A DNA stretch of 64,000 nucleotides from Anastatus disparis (GCA_017163975.1 JAFFSR010000031.1:2203001-2267000), one strand, 5' to 3'; counted from the first letter of the stretch, positions 48,643-60,400 are shown. Translations and numbers: made by a program. Notes: a model not told the origin generated them from the letters alone.

Positions 48643-49108
48643 TTGATTACTGAAGATTCGTATTTAGTAAGTATTGAAACCGAATCATCTGTAATGCAGG
48701 TTCAAAAGGAAACTGATCATGATTTATGGTGTCTCGACAGTGGATGCACCACACACTTGTGTAAAAGTAAAAATAAATTTACTGAAATTTTTGAAAACTG
48801 TAAAGGTAAGGTAAATTTAACTAATGATACGTCAACAGAAGTTAGTGCAAAAGGCACTGTTCAATTCATAGCTTCAAATGGCAATGAAGATAAAATTATA
48901 AGTTTAAATGACGTTCTGTATGTACCTCAATTAAGAACAAATCTAATATCTGTCTCTAAGATTACTGATAAAGGACATGATGTTTTGTTTAGTAAATATA
49001 ATGCCACTGTTATAGATGAAAATGATAATATAAAATTAGTAGCTGATAGACACAGTGATTTGTATTATATTCGTAAAAGCTATGAAAAATGTAATAATGT
49101 ATATGAAT
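48643..49108 (+). pseudogene. Copia protease region
   Basis: It is in the same frame as gag. DLWCLDSGCTTHL holds the aspartic protease DSG site (here DSGC), and VLYVPQLRTNLISVSKI is the standard Copia block downstream. The frame ends at TGA near 49108, and the continuation (integrase) is in the next frame, so a frameshift lies at about 49085-49108. Confidence 0.88.
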
Positions 49109-52012
49109 GATAAAATATCTAATTTAGTTCTGTGGCATTATAGGTTAGGACACCTGAATTTCAAAGATGTCTGTGAGCTAAACCGTCAAGGAATAATAGG
49201 CGGAAGCGTGCCAGATGAGATCTATTCGTCGACATGCTGTAAAATCTGTTTACAAGGAAAGATAGCTGCTTTATCTTTTCCTGTAAGGACGCAAATTTCA
49301 AGCACAAAACTCGAAATTGTCTACTCAGATGTATTTGGAATGGTGAGGACTAAATCTCAAGGTGGATCAGCATACTTTGTCACTTTTACAGACGATAGTA
49401 CTCGTTGGAGTGAGGAATATTTTATGTCTAATAAAAGTGAAGTTTTAGACTGTTTTAAAAAATATAAAAATACTGTAGAGACACAAAGTAATCATAAAAT
49501 TAAATTTCTCCAATCAGACAATGGTCGTGAATATTGTAATCATGAATTTGATAAATTTTTAGAATCTAACGGAATTAAACGGCGATATAGTGTACCACGC
49601 ACTCCTCAACAAAACGGAGTCACCAAGAGGCTAAATCGTACCTTAGTCGAAATGGCACGGTGCATGCTCATACAATCAAGATTACCACCATCATTTTGGG
49701 CTGAAGCTATTGCCACAGCCAATTATGTACGCAATCGCTGCCCAACTAAGGCTCTGAACTCAAAAATTCCGTATGAAGAATGGTTTAATAAGAGAGTTTC
49801 TCTCAAGCATTTAAGAACATTTGGTTCTAAAGTAGTTATATTAGATAAAACTCCCACGAGAGACAAATTTGCACCAAAAGGTTTACCTGGAATTTTTGTG
49901 GGATGTTCTGAAAGTGCAAAGGCGTACAGAGTATGGCTGAAGACAGATCGAAAGATTATTGTTGCACGCGATATTAAATTTTTGAATGGTTTTGATGTCA
50001 AGGGGGAGCTTGTTCCAAACTTAAGTTCAACTCAAGATTTATTCAAAGGACCAGGAAATCTTGTTAATACTGATCCGTTTGAGCAAGATGATATAACTGA
50101 GATTGCACCAAGCCATAAGTCTGAAGATCACAAAGAGCAATATAAAATTGGGGAATTGAATACATTTGAGCCAAAAGATGTACTTCCTACTACTCCAGAC
50201 ATGAAAAGAGGGCCAGGAAGACCGAGAAAAGTATCTACAGGTCATAAAGGCAGACCTCGAAAAGAATACTCACTGGTTCCTGTTACTAAAGATACGCAAA
50301 AAGACGATTCTAGTAATAGTAAATATATAGATATTTTTGAGAATACAAAGGAAATCCAACAAGAAATCCATCAAGAAAGTGATGATGAAGTATTTGAGGA
50401 TTCAAGATCTGAGCCACACATAGCCAGTCTTGCTGAGGTACCTTTCAATTTAGCTATACATGGTTCCATGAGTCATGAATGGAAAGAGGCTATTTGCACA
50501 GAAATTAAAAACTTAATTGAAAACGAGGTTTGGGATGTGGTTGAGCGACCTGCTGACCGCAATGTCATTGGATGCCGTACCATCTTGACCAATAAACATG
50601 GACCAGATAGTAAATTAATTAAAAGAAAGGCAAGAGTCGTTGCCAGAGGTTTTTCTCAACGATCTGATATTGATTTTTACGAAACATTTGCTCCTGTTGC
50701 TCGATTGAGCTCATTGAGATTAATTATGGCATTATCAGCCAGATTAAATATGAAAATTCATCAACTGGATATTGAAGCAGCATATTTAAATGGTGTCCTT
50801 GATGAAGAATTATTTATGGAATCACCTCAATTATTAAAAGAAATGCTCTTACGCATAATATCCGAAGGATGCCAAAAGAGTAAACTTGTTATTGATGCAC
50901 AAAAAATGTTAAAGGATTTGGAAACATTTCCTGATTCAGTATGTCGACTCAAACGATCTCTATATGGACTACGTCAGGCAGGCTATGAGTGGAATAAGAA
51001 AATAGACAAGAAGCTACGAGAAATGGGTTTACGACCTACATCAGCTGATACATGTGTCTATTGGTTAAGAGCAAATGGAAATTTGCTTCTCATTCTTTTA
51101 TATGTCGACGATTTCTTAATTTCATGTGCAAATATAAATATTATTAATGATATTAAGAAAAAATTGTCAGAATGCTTTAAAATCAAGGATTTAGGCGCTG
51201 CACAATATTGTTTAGGTTTGGAAATTACTTAGCATGAAAATGGTATTTATTTATCTCAAGAAGGTTATATACAAGAATTAATTCAACGTTTTAACATGCA
51301 GAAAGCTAATGTTGCTAAAACTCCATTAGAAATTGGTTGTAATTTTTCAAATGATAAAACTGAAGATAGTTCACCTACAAAATCTCTGCCTTACAGAGAA
51401 TTGATTTGGGGGCTAATGTACTTATCCGTTGGCACACGTCCCGATATATCTCACGCTGTTAGCGTTATGAGTCAGTTAAATAGCTGTTATAAACAAAGCC
51501 ACTGGAAGACTGCAAAACGCATCCTTTGTTACTTAGCAGGCACTTCGAATTTCAAGCTATATTATAAAAGAACATTTAAGGGCTACGTGGATGCAGATTG
51601 GGGAGGATGTCATATGGATAGGCGCTCTTACACTGGATTTGTTTTTATCTTGGGTGGAAGTGCCATTACATGGGAATCACGCAAGCAACGTACTGTTGCA
51701 CTATCATCAACCGAATCAGAGTATATGGCTTTATCCGAAGGTGTTAAGGAACTGTTGTATCTACGTGGTTTCATGATAGAATTAGGATTGGATGATTTAA
51801 CTAATATCACTTTATACAACGATAATCATGGTGCGGAGTTACTTGCAAAAAATCCTGTACACCATAGCAGAAGTAAACATATTGACTTGAGATATCATTT
51901 CGTACGTCAAGCAATTGAAAATATGCATGCTGACATTTTAACTAAAGCATTGTCTCGTGAAAAGCATTACTCATGTTTGTATAATTTGGGTTTGAAACCA
52001 CATTCTAGTTAA
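49109..52012 (+). pseudogene. Copia integrase, reverse transcriptase and RNase H
   Basis: The integrase zinc site is HYRLGHLNFKD...CCKICLQGKI. The catalytic core shows YSDVFG and QSDNGREY for the two aspartates. The third position reads PQQNGVTKRLNRTL where GVxERxNRTL is expected, so the glutamate is replaced by lysine. A chromodomain-free linker with a GRPRK repeat (about 50205-50260) follows. RT carries HQLDIEAAYLNGVL and LLYVDDFLIS with YVDD intact. RNase H shows YVDADWGGCHMDRRSYTGF and SSTESEYMALSEG. A TAG at 51230-51232 separates RT from the last 260 residues. An insertion relative to the family (LLKEMLLRIISEGCQKSKL) lies within the RT. Confidence 0.92.
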
Positions 52013-52033
52013 GAGCTTAATCTAATTCACTCG

Positions 52034-52046
52034 TATTGAGGGGGAG
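52034..52046 (+). promoter_or_regulatory. Copia polypurine tract
   Basis: GTATTGAGGGGGAG immediately precedes the 3' LTR, as needed for plus-strand priming. Confidence 0.85.
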
Positions 52047-52336
52047 TATTGGAAATAAAGAGTCAATACTCGTTATTTTATATTTTGTTTAAATGTTACC
52101 GCGTGAATAATTATATACAAACGCCTTATGTAATATACTTGATATGTATAATATGTATAGTTGTGCGACGCTTTAGAACTTTCTAGTCTCTGTTTGCGGC
52201 TAAGACCTTAGCAATGTAAAGAGCGGTCTGTTAAATAAATAACTTTTCATAATTACCCTAATTTGTATTAATATGTGTAGAATACATATTATTTAAATAA
52301 TAAAGTGTGTTATTTATTTGCCTACATATCCCTACA
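52047..52336 (+). repeat. Copia 3' LTR
   Basis: It has the same length and boundaries as the 5' LTR, with differences at five positions (for example ATAGTC versus AGAGTC). It is followed by AGTAT. Confidence 0.93.
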
Positions 52337-52479
52337 AGTATCATTTTAAATTTTCGGCCATTTTCCAAAAATTTTTAATTTTTATTTTGTTTAGAGGAAA
52401 AAAAAAATTTTTATGAAAAAATTATGAAAAATTTTAATTTTTAAATATTTTATTACATAATAAGCTAGAAAAAAACTGA

Positions 52480-52810
52480 AATAATAAAGTTAGCAAATTC
52501 AAATTTCTAATTACTGTTTCAAGCTGAAACAGTTAATTTTAATTGTATTTGTAAATAATAGTAACATCTACATTATATATTAATTTATATTTTATTTTAG
52601 TTGAAAGAGCAGTTTATTATTTTTAATTTTATTTACGTGCTATTTAAATGAATAATGAAATATTAAATTTAAATGAATAATCATAATAATAAATAATAAA
52701 GCTAATATTATGTTGTGATAAAATACCTATTTATTTATTTTGCGCATGGATTTACCTTAATACTTTAGAAGATTATTGCAATTACACGCACACACATACA
52801 CACACACATA

Positions 52811-52882
<72 letters not shown>

Positions 52883-53012
52883 CACATATGATTGTTAAAA
52901 TGTTAGTGAGTATAGAGGTGATTTATGGAGATGTATCTTGTAGTTACAAAAAGTTGATAGCTTCAGCTAAAAAAAATAATTAGAAATTCGTATTTGCTAA
53001 CTTTATTAATTT
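52480..53012. mobile_element. Inverted-end element with internal (TA)n
   Basis: AATAAAGTTAGCAAATTCAA near 52483 is matched by the complement of TCGTATTTGCTAACTTTATT near 52988, and the match includes AGAAATT and GCTGAA blocks. A TA tract fills 52808-52875. There is no ORF. Confidence 0.6.
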
Positions 53013-53081
53013 TGTATCTTTTGGTTCTTTATGTAGTTTTTTGATATTTAAATATTTAATCCTGAAAGCTAAAAAAACATT

Positions 53082-53812
53082 TGTAACGGCCGTAGGGATC
53101 AGGTAGCCGTACTAATTTAGCTAAATGTATAGCTAGAAGTATAATTGGTTATTACACTATAACATACACACAAAAAAAAGGAAATCAGCTGAAATATAAG
53201 AAATTTATAGATTTTAATAAATGACAAACACTAGCTATACACAGGGAAGGGTGCAAGTCGCGTGATATGGACGCCACTTCGTAAGTTATCTTAATCGTAC
53301 AAATATTAAAGCAACGCGGCGAAAAGAGAGCCAACGATGCGCTTGATTAATTGCTGTGGGGTATTTTATTCGAAAGCTACACAATAAATTAGCTTGAAAG
53401 AAAGCTAGAAAGAAAAGCGGACACACTAGTTAATACCGCGCACGTGGTCACCAGTACACACGCGCACAGAGCAAAGAAAAATAACGATGTATCTTAATCG
53501 CTAGAGCTTAAATAAAATCGAGGTTAATAAAAGCATTTATGCTCTTACACTCACACAATAAGTACTCTCCTTTACACTCAGAAAACGCAAACATGAGAGG
53601 TATATAAGACTTATTTTCGCTTTATACAATCGGTTGCGCAAGCACAAAAAACGTCAAGTCGACCGACCTGTACGCAAACCGCAAAAGGAATGATCATTTC
53701 AAGATGGATGCTTTTCCTTCTTCATGCGGCACGCTATGCGCGCCATCTTACTCTTGCCTTTTCCGTCTACTTGACTGCTAGAGTCAGGCTATGCGTAGAC
53801 TAGGCACGTTGG
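53082..53812 (-). mobile_element. Truncated LTR-like fragment
   Basis: It begins TGTAACGGCCGTAGGGATCA, which resembles the reverse complement of the end of the LTR at 33813-34669 (GGGATCAGG, then GTACTAA). The orientation is therefore minus. The other end is lost next to the MITE at 53817. There is no ORF. Confidence 0.5.
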
Positions 53813-53816
53813 TTAA

Positions 53817-54029
53817 CCCTTTCAGTCATGCAATTCAATTCACTTTTTTCGTATGTATTTGTTTATAATAATAATTAATAGTTATAAATTTATAAAATAT
53901 CATCAGCATTATAAATAGTATGGCTATGTGTATCAAAAAATCAAAGAATCAAGCATGATATTGCAGAAATATTGAGGTAAAAAAAAGAAAATTAGGTAGC
54001 CGATATATCGGCTTCTGTGACTGTAAGGG
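53817..54029. mobile_element. 213-bp TTAA MITE with CCC ends
   Basis: CCCTTTCAGTCA at the left and TGACTGTAAGGG at the right are inverted, flanked by TTAA (53813-53816 and 54030-54033). A TCGATATATCGGC-like palindrome lies near the right end. It is similar in type, but not in sequence, to the CCC element at 42530. Confidence 0.75.
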
Positions 54030-54107
54030 TTAAGCTTTACTGTATATTAATGGTATCGTGATCAGTGATGGATTTCGAGGATGCTTTATACATTTATGTA
54101 TATCTAT

Positions 54108-54216
54108 ATATTATGATACCTTTTAGCCAACTTCAGAGTATACCATAGAATTAGAGTATAAGCAGAATATATTATTCTGTAGTATATACTCTGAAGTTGG
54201 CTGTTTGATATCATAT
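54108..54216. repeat. Short inverted repeat
   Basis: TTTAGCCAACTTCAGAGTAT and the complement of ATATACTCTGAAGTTGGCT flank a roughly 60-bp AT-rich loop. Confidence 0.65.
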
Positions 54217-54239
54217 AAGTAATAAATAACATCATTTAT

Positions 54240-55822
54240 ATAAATCAAAAAAAGCAAAGGTCCCAGATACGCACCCTGCCTAACTCCAGATCATACATAA
54301 ATCACATTTGATATAATGGACTTGATTTCAACTTTTTGTCGCCTATTGATCAGATATGACTTAAGCCACTTCAACACGCACCCAGAAATACCATAAGCTT
54401 CTAATTTTCTAGAGAGCAAGTTCACATCAACAGTATCAAATGCCCACTTTAGATCGACATAAAACGATTTTACAGCAATACCATCATTAATTTTATCCAT
54501 TATAAAGTCAGTGTATACATATAAATTAGTAAATGTCGATTTACATTTTAAAAAACCATGCTATTCCTTAATAATAAATTTAAAAAGATATGCAACTAAA
54601 CGATCATACGTATCCCTGTTAAAAAAAATCAGGCGAGAAATCACCTGATTTCTCAGGTGATTTATCATGCCGAAATCTCATGTAATGATTTTTTTTTTGT
54701 TTTTACGCATTTCAAACCATGCTTAGTCAATTGAGAACGATTTTCAATAATTTTTGAAAAATTTGAACTTAGAAAATTTTTTGTAAAATTAGTCAAATTT
54801 TTTTCTAAGATCAAATTATCTAAAAAATTTTCTAAGTTCAAAATTTTCAAAAATTATTAAAAATAGTTCTCAATTGACTAAGCATGGTTTGAAATGCGTA
54901 AAAATCAAAAAAATCATTACATGAGATTTTGGCATGATAAATCACCTGAGAAATCAGGGGATTTCTTACCTGATTTTTTTTGTAGGGACGTTTATAAAAA
55001 ATTTTAGCAAAAACACTGTGCTTACAAATAGGGCGATAATTATCTATACTAGCCTTATCACCGGCTTTAAATAATGGTATTATATGTGAAAGCTTCCATT
55101 TATCCAAATAACAACCTTTAGCCAATGATAAATTTAAAAACTTGGTGATCCAAGGCACTATTTTAAAAGCACTGTATTTAATTAAAAGTGAATGTATATT
55201 ATCAGGACCAGGAGAAGCTTTAACATCAAAAGAGTCTGTACAATCATAAATTTCTTTATCAGTAAATACTATGGACGAGAATGAATCCAAAGCATTAAAT
55301 TTCGAAAAATATTACTTGAATCATCTTTAGGATAAATACTTTGTAACTTAGTTGCAAATAAATTTACAATATCGTATCCATTATCAGCATATTCATCATC
55401 AAAATGCATAACCTTAGGATACGAGTGTTGATTATCTAAAGTATTGACATTATTAAAAAAATACTTAGGATCATCATTCACCGACGATTCAGTTGGACTT
55501 ATAAATTCACTCTCGTCCCTTAAAATCAGTTCTTTACTCTTTGATCTATAAATTTTAAATAAATTATAAAAATGAGTCGACCCTGTGCTTTTATATAATC
55601 TATGATATCTTTTCTTTGTAATGATACATTCCCTTAATTCCAAAGAAAACCATTTTGGGAAATTACCAATCAAGCACATTAAATCTAGCAACAAAGGAAT
55701 CGAAATCAGTATTTTTGAAATTATAATAAAAATCATCTCCTTCCAATAACAGCTCTGAATAACACTACACTTCTATAAGTAGTGGAGAGTTATGAGAATC
55801 ACACGGTAACATAGGATCAATA
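54240..55822 (-). mobile_element. Jockey-like non-LTR retrotransposon relic, minus strand
   Basis: This is an ORF2 fragment from the end of the endonuclease to the RT palm. It is interrupted by a family B MITE at 54614 and, further upstream in the element, by a TTAA MITE at 55827. Both ends of the element are missing. Confidence 0.8.
54240..55822 (-). pseudogene. Jockey-like ORF2: endonuclease end and reverse transcriptase
   Basis: Read on the minus strand, LPCDSHNSPLL near 55790 is the endonuclease C-terminus. The linker includes WFSLELRECIITKKRYHRLY and DPKYFFNNVN. RT blocks are VKASPGPDNIHSLLIKYSA, DKWKLSHIIPLFKAGDKASI and DNYRPI-AKIF (to about 54990). After the MITE come HGFLKCKSTFTNL, FYVDLKWAFDTVD (54455) and GVRQGAYLGPLLFLIYIND (about 54240). 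The YADD box and everything after it are missing. Stops and frameshifts are present near 55270 and 54290. No RNase H is seen, unlike the LINE at 20.4-24.8 kb. Confidence 0.82.
54614..54987. mobile_element. Palindromic MITE, family B, copy 3
   Basis: The left end is CCCTGTTAAAAAAAATCAGG and the right end is CCTGATTTTTTTTGTAGGG. Arms with TTTATCATGCCGAAATCTCA and complement are shared with copies 1 and 2. It is inserted in the RT region of the Jockey-like LINE, between AKIF and HGFLKC coding blocks. Confidence 0.87.
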
Positions 55823-55826
55823 TTAA

Positions 55827-56207
55827 GAAGAGGCCGAACTATCTGTCTTTGTCTAATAGCGTTTTTCATCATTTATGTAAACACTATCCGGTATAACAAG
55901 AAAAAAATAGCAGCCCCCGCTAGATATTAGTATAATTAGTAAATTTTGTAATAACAACCAAATTTTTTACCGTATAGTTTTTGACTAATTAGAGACCTAC
56001 TAGCAATCTAGAATATAACCTATCTTTTTATGGTAGGTCTCTAATTATTCAAAAACTACGCAGTGAAAAAATTTGGTTGTTATTACAAAATTTACTTATT
56101 ATACTAATATCTAGCGGGGGCTGCTATTTTTTTCTTGTTATACCGGATAGTGTTTACATAAATGATGAAAAACGCTATTAGATAAAGACAGATAGTTCGG
56201 CCCCTTC
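55827..56207. mobile_element. TTAA MITE, family A1, copy 2 (381 bp)
   Basis: The ends are GAAGAGGCCGAACTATCTGT and the complement of ACAGATAGTTCGGCCCCTTC, flanked by TTAA (55823-55826 and 56208-56211). It has the same length and interior as the copy in the Helitron. Removing it plus one TTAA joins the LINE reading frame on the minus strand as TLNINIDPMLPC. Confidence 0.9.
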
Positions 56208-56211
56208 TTAA

Positions 56212-56941
56212 TATTCAAAGTTGAATTACTAACATTAGAAAAAAAAGATCCAGAGTATTATTAAAATTATTTTTATAATTGTTGAACTGCGTTAAGTTAT
56301 ATAACTTACAAACAAAACTTTTGGTAATGAAAATAAAATTATTCATTTTAAATTGAAATCATAATATCAAAACTAAAAATTCAAATCTTGAACTCGGAGA
56401 TGGAACGATTTACTCATCTAATCCCACTGCATGAATGAATCTTGAAATAATTTCAAGAAATATTTTATAAAATAATGCATTAAAAGAATTTGAAAAGAAC
56501 TTTAAAATAAGCCAAACTTATTTCCAAAACAGTTTATAAAATAATACATAAAAAAATTAATGATGACTTCAGAAAGATTACGAAAAAAAAACAAAGTGAG
56601 AACATGAAATATTACATGGATCCACGCTGAACGGACTTTGAAAGGACTTTCTGAAAGAAAACGTGAAACATAACAGAATCATTCCAAAATATTTTTAGGA
56701 TTGGTTTATAATTTATCCGCTTGATGGCGGTTGTTGAATTTAACGTTCTTTACTTTTCTCTCAGCGCTTACTCTCTTACCCTCGCAAGCGGTATAAGTGC
56801 TTCACATTTCATATATAAGAAAAATAAGAATCTAAAATAGCAACTAAATTGTTATGCGTATAATGTCTCTGTTTTAGTAACTGCGTTTTAATAACTGTGT
56901 AACCATTATTTGCAATCCTATAAATAATTATATCCATTATA
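56212..56941. other. AT-rich spacer
   Basis: The first bases may continue the LINE endonuclease relic. Otherwise no gene or repeat is recognised. Confidence 0.5.
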
Positions 56942-57332
56942 TAGGGTGTCAAAAAAGTAACGGAACGGTCCTGTATTTTTTTAGGCAAGATATTTTTGAC
57001 AAACGTCAAGATTATTCGTTTAGTAACTTTCAACGAGGAAACCGATGGTGAACTTTATTTTGACCTTGAGGATAACCTTCAAGGTCATTTCAAGGTCAAC
57101 TTTTTTTTTCAAATGCGAACCCCCTATTTTGATACCGGCAATCAAAAGAGCGAAAAATTTTACATTCAAATATTTACTTAGGTCACATGAACACTGAACG
57201 ACCTTGAACCTCATTTGAAGATAATCTGAACTTAATGGCCGTCTGACCTTAGGGAAGATCAAAGGTATGGTTTTACTTTTGGCACTACCCAGGAGCAACG
57301 GCATGGACATAGTAAATTCTGCTCCCTTTGAG

Positions 57333-57572
57333 GTGCTGGTTTAGCGTGAGTCCCCTTGCTTCTCACGATGGGGTGCTGGTTTAGCGTGAGTCCCCTTGCC
57401 TCTCATGATGGAGTGCTGGTTTAGCGTGAGTCCCCTTGCCTCTCACGATGGGGTGCTGGTTTAGCGTGAATCCCCTTGCCTCTCACGATGGGGTGCTGGT
57501 TTAGCGTGAGTTCCCTTGCCTCTCATGATGGGGTGCTGGTTTAGCGTGAGTCCCCTTGCCTCTCACATTTTG
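57333..57572. repeat. 40-bp minisatellite, six copies
   Basis: Units start GTGCTGGTTTAGCGTGAGTC at 57333, 57373, 57413, 57453, 57493 and 57533, and differ by one or two bases. The array lies inside the mariner, just beyond the transposase stop. It has no spacer structure and is not a CRISPR. Confidence 0.95.
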
Positions 57573-57579
57573 CTCATAT

Positions 57580-58668
57580 TCATTTCATTTGTTCAAACTG
57601 CAAGCCTTGAACTTCTTGGCAAGCAGCTATGCGTTCATAAAAAGCAGTAACAGCTCTGCGGATCATTTCTGTATCTATTAAAACAGCTTCTCGTAAAATC
57701 CTGTTCCGCAGTTCGTCCAAAGTTTGTGGTTTAGGTGTGTATACTTTACTTTTTAAATAAACCCAAAGAAAGTAATCAAGGGGCGTCAGATCGTGTGATC
57801 TAGCAGGCCACTCAATTGCACCTCTTCTTCCAATCCATCTACCAGTGAATTGATCATTCAAGTATGCTCGAACATTCCTACCAAAGTGAGGCGCAGCTCC
57901 ATCCTTTTAAAACCATATTTCGTCAAAATTATCACCTGCTACTTCTCTTATTCCTGATATAATTTGATTTCTGAGAAGCTCTTCATATCTATCGGTGGTG
58001 AGATTGCCTTCGATAAAAAAAGGACCTATCAATGTATCATTCAAGATACCAGCCCAAACATTAACCTTTTCCGGGTATTGTGTATGACTTTCCAGCAACC
58101 AAAAAGGATTTGCATCAGACCAATATCTACAATTATGTCTGTTTACTTCACCATTTAACTGGAAAGTAGCTTCATCAGAAAAAACTGTATCATACAAAAA
58201 ATTTGGATTTGAGTCGATTCTAGTCATCATCGTTTCACAAAATTCAACTCGGCGGTCCAGATCATCATCACTAAGCTCTTGAACCGAATGTACTTTATAG
58301 GGATGAAAATTTATATTTTTAAATATTTTTCGCACTGATTCATGAGAAATGTCATATTCATTTGATGCTTTACGTAGAGTATGATGCTGATTTTCAATGA
58401 AAGCTTAAGCGATCACAAATTGTTTTTCTTTAGTAGTTGCAGACTTTGGACGGCCAGATCTCTCGAGATCATTAAGAGTTCCATGCTCATCAAAACGTCG
58501 TACAGTTCTTTGTACTGTAGATTTAGATATTTGGCTTGCACCATCTCTGTTACGGAAAGTATGATTAAATAATATCCGCGTATCCTCTAAACTTCGCTGG
58601 CCATCTTCCCAACCACGCATTATTAATAGAGATATTCTTTCCCGCTCAGAAAGTCGAAGATACGCCAT
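57580..58668 (-). pseudogene. Mariner-family transposase, almost intact
   Basis: A single frame of 363 codons starts at 58668 (MAYLRLSERERISLLIMRG). I prefer this to the ATG at 58692 because the family starts just before the SERERI helix. It contains only two stops, TAA at 58405-58407 and TAA at 57907-57909. The helix-turn-helix pair includes SKSTVQRTVRRFDEHGTL. The catalytic triad is visible: FSDEATFQLNG, KDGAAPHF and SHDLTPLDYFLWVYLK. I count 41 residues between the second and third aspartates, the spacing reported for rosa (DD41D) mariners. The stop before KDGA sits where the family has QQDGA or QKDGA, consistent with CAA to TAA. Otherwise it looks functional. Confidence 0.9.
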
Positions 58669-59184
58669 GGCTTTTGAGTAAAATGAGAACAAAAAACTAA
58701 ACTAATTGCGGGAAGACTCTTCGAAAAATTAAAAAATCAAAAGTAAACTTTATTTATTTGAAATAGAGATACTACAAATGCAAAGTCTATTAAATTATTT
58801 AAATTTTTTGTATAACACTTAGAAAATGAAGAAAAAATTTAAAATTAACAAAAATTTAATATTTAACGCTTTGAATTTATGTTACTTTCTGAGGAAGGTA
58901 AATATCAAAATTAGAAGTTCAATTGTTAAATATGACTTAAAAACAATGAATAAATACTAAAAAGACCAAGGAAATTGTTGACATCGCTAACTTGGCATGA
59001 GTGCAGAGTTCATATGCAATAACTGTAGCGTGAAAAAGAGCCTTACTCGTATTCTTCGAGCCATTTATTACATTACAAATTTACTGGAAATAACCTTTAT
59101 CTTGACCAGTATAAAAAGGTCTCACCTCAAATTAGCCCAACGTTAAGTTTGGATGACCTTGAAATGACCTTGAAGGTCATTCTT

Positions 59185-59760
59185 AAGATCAAAATAAAGG
59201 TCATCATCGATTCCTCCTTGAAAGTTACTAAAGGAATGGCCTTGTCCAGTATGATACAGACCTTTCCAGAGGTCAGACGGTCATGAGTTTCAGATGTCCT
59301 TCAAATCAGGTTTAAGGTCGTTCAGGTCATGTGACCTGAGTACATATTTGAACGTCAAATTTTCCACTCTTTCGATTGCCGGTATCAAAATAGGGGGTTC
59401 GCATTTGAAAAAAAAGTTGACCTTGAAATGACCTTGAATGTTATCCTCAAGGTCAAAATAAAGTTCACCATCGGATTCCTCCTTGAAAGTTACTGAAGGA
59501 ATGGCCTTGTCCAGTATGATACAGACCTTTCCAGAGGTCAGACGGTCATGAGTTTCAGATGTCCTTCAAATCAGGTTTAAGGTCGTTCAGGTCATGTGAC
59601 CTGAGTACATATTTGAACGTCAAATTTTCCACTCTTTCGATTGCCGGTATCAAAATAGGGGGTTCGCATTTGAAAAAAAAGTTGACCTTGAAATGACCTT
59701 GAATGTTATCCTCAAGGTCAAAATAAAGTTCACCATCGGATTCCTCGTTTAAAGTTACTA
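59185..59760. repeat. 265-bp direct duplication within the mariner right end
   Basis: ACAGACCTTTCCAGAGGTCA occurs at 59256 and 59521, and GCATTTGAAAAAAAAGTTGA at 59401 and 59666. Both pairs are 265 bp apart and nearly identical. A further, more diverged inverted copy forms the left end (about 56990-57250). Confidence 0.9.
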
Positions 59761-59875
59761 AAGGAATAACCTTGACCTTTGCCAAAAATAACTTGCCTAA
59801 AAAAATACAGGACCGTTCCGTTACTTTTTTGACACCCTGTATATATACACGTATTGATTCTAAATTGTTTCTTAG

Positions 59876-60396
59876 GAGGAGGTCGGAACCATTTGACGCT
59901 TGGTGCTGCTGCAGGTGAGAGAAGAATATAAAATATTTTTATACTGCTTTTTTTCAATTTTCTGAGACAATAATATACTTTTAACGTTGTCATTTCTTCT
60001 AGACATATGTATGTAGAATAATTGTTAATGCTAATCTTGCTTGAAAAGTCTAAAATATTGTTATAAAGCGAAAAATGCGGTGCAAGGTAGAGCTGATGTA
60101 AACATGTGGGTACCTTCCTTTAGTGTGACAGAGAAAGTAATGCTAAAGAACGATGTATACCAATGTTTACATCGGTTCTACTTCGCGCCGCATTTTTCGC
60201 TTTATAACAATATTTTAGACTTTTCAAACAAGATTAGCATTAATAATTATTCTACATACATATGGCTACAGGAAATGACAACATTAAAAGTATATTATTG
60301 TCTTAGAAAATTGTAAATAGTTGTATAAAAAATATTTTATATTCTTCTCTCACCTGACCGCAGCGCCCCCATGCGGCAAATAGTCCCGACCGCCTC
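59876..60396. mobile_element. TTAA MITE, family A2, copy 2 (521 bp)
   Basis: The ends are GAGGAGGTCGGAACCATTTG and the complement of GTCCCGACCGCCTC. TTAG precedes at the left (a one-base change from TTAA) and TTAA follows at 60397-60400. The interior is homologous to 15837-16377 and largely palindromic. It lies 36 bp from the mariner terminus. Confidence 0.87.
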
Positions 60397-60400
60397 TTAA

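Larger units (their letters stand above)
47364..52336 (+). mobile_element. Nearly complete Copia LTR retrotransposon
   Basis: It has 290-bp LTRs at both ends, a 5-bp target duplication AGTAT (47359-47363 and 52337-52341), an initiator-tRNA-type primer site and a polypurine tract. The gag-pol order gag, protease, integrase, RT, RNase H defines Copia. The two LTRs differ at five positions by my reading (about 1.7%), so the insertion is fairly recent. Coding is interrupted only by two amber codons and one frameshift. Confidence 0.95.
56942..59839 (-). mobile_element. Mariner-type transposon with long inverted ends (2.9 kb)
   Basis: The ends are TAGGGTGTCAAAAAAGTAAC and the complement of GTTACTTTTTTGACACCCTG, flanked by TA. 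The inverted ends continue for roughly 300 bp and are full of AAGGTCA/TGACCTT motifs. The right end is tandemly duplicated with a 265-bp period. A 40-bp minisatellite and one transposase gene lie between. Confidence 0.9.

Noticed and set aside
57333..57572. Regular 40-bp repeats resembling a CRISPR array
   Set aside because: Units are contiguous with no unique spacers, they lie inside a mariner, and the DNA is eukaryotic.
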